From Faecalimonas sp. (lineage in GTDB: Bacteria; Bacillota; Clostridia; Lachnospirales; Lachnospiraceae), in NCBI GenBank assembly GCA_020024645.1, contig JAHHTN010000086.1, forward strand, positions 1 to 7,509: a stretch of 7,509 nt of DNA. The letters run 5' to 3'. The translations under genes were made by a program, and so were the position numbers. A model generated the notes under the pieces. The model searched no databases and was not told where the DNA came from. It saw nothing but the letters and a program-made list of their open reading frames with translations. How positions within the stretch are numbered: position 1 is the first letter of the stretch; the number at the start of each line of letters is the position of its first letter. Shown here one piece after another: positions 7,176 through 7,509 of this stretch.

Positions 7176-7509
7176 CTAATTAAATCCAATTAATCTTCTT
7201 GCCACAATATATACAAAAGAGGATATCTTTCTTCCTGATTTCCCCGGCAAATTAATTGTCTGTCCTAAAATACTATATCTAATCTTCCAATATACTTTAT
7301 AATCTTTTGTTTTTAAATAATTCCAAAGTTCTTTTTTCTTTTCTAAATTTTCTGCTTTCTTAGAACGAATACATAATATAGAAGAAATCGTCATCATAAT
7401 AGCAAGATAATTAATCATATAATTTCTTAATTTTTTATTTCCTATTCTTCGTAAATAATACATATCAATCATGGACTTCGTAACAAAAATTTGCTGATCT
7501 ATTCTTCCT
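7176..7509 (-). CDS. Probable family 2 glycosyltransferase, C-terminal fragment
   Basis: The frame is open from the right edge to the stop at 7176-7178, about 110 residues, with no start needed inside the window; the Met at 7472 is probably internal because the frame continues upstream (GRIDQQIFVTKS...) to the edge. The C-terminal pattern, with a basic hydrophobic helix (YMINYLAIMMTISSILCIRS), KIRYSILGQTINLPGKSGRK and a GFN end, resembles the tails of GT2 enzymes of Lachnospiraceae that build cell-surface polysaccharide. The catalytic GT-A domain with its DXD motif would lie outside the window, so the assignment rests on this tail alone. The protease gene starts 60 bases downstream on the same strand; no hairpin with a T-run is seen in the gap, so read-through is possible. 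Confidence 0.5.
   Translation of the reverse strand, partial: GRIDQQIFVTKSMIDMYYLRRIGNKKLRNYMINYLAIMMTISSILCIRSKKAENLEKKKELWNYLKTKDYKVYWKIRYSILGQTINLPGKSGRKISSFVYIVARRLIGFN

Overview
The window is strongly AT-rich and reads as chromosome of a Gram-positive anaerobe of the Clostridia, most like the Lachnospiraceae. The reasons are the AT-biased codon use, the AGGAGG-type ribosome binding sites, a CspA-like cytoplasmic-type subtilase, a stand-alone prolyl-tRNA editing protein, and a glycosyltransferase tail ending in the NLPGKSGRK...GFN pattern common in that family. The assignment to a family is inference from protein style; no rRNA or other marker is present. The region is densely packed: no stretch over 300 bases lacks a gene, and no IS element, CRISPR array, tRNA or phage gene was seen.

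Positions 1-4709 form one minus-strand operon, read from right to left: two half-size ABC exporters (4709-2976, then 2983-1247, overlapping by 8 bases) and a MepA-like MATE efflux protein (1224 to beyond the left edge, 22-base gap). The two ABC subunits carry complementary defects in their nucleotide-binding motifs, the hallmark of a heterodimeric exporter with one degenerate and one competent ATP site. The operon therefore probably encodes two different kinds of efflux pump, one ATP-driven and one driven by an ion gradient, made together.

Positions 4710-4833 hold two back-to-back promoters whose -35 boxes are one base apart. One drives the efflux operon leftward; the other drives a ProXp-ala/PrdX-type trans-editing deacylase (4834-5367) rightward. 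The deacylase gene ends in a short bidirectional terminator (5383-5412) shared with the convergent gene.

Positions 5412-7115 encode, on the minus strand, a leaderless S8 subtilase of the CspA-like type with an intact Asp-His-Ser triad and a large insert between the oxyanion Asn and the catalytic Ser. Upstream of it (7176 to the right edge) lies the C-terminal end of a probable family 2 glycosyltransferase. The known parts are ordinary for the lineage. The points most worth a second look are the complementary ABC asymmetry, the compact divergent promoter and the intracellular-type subtilase.
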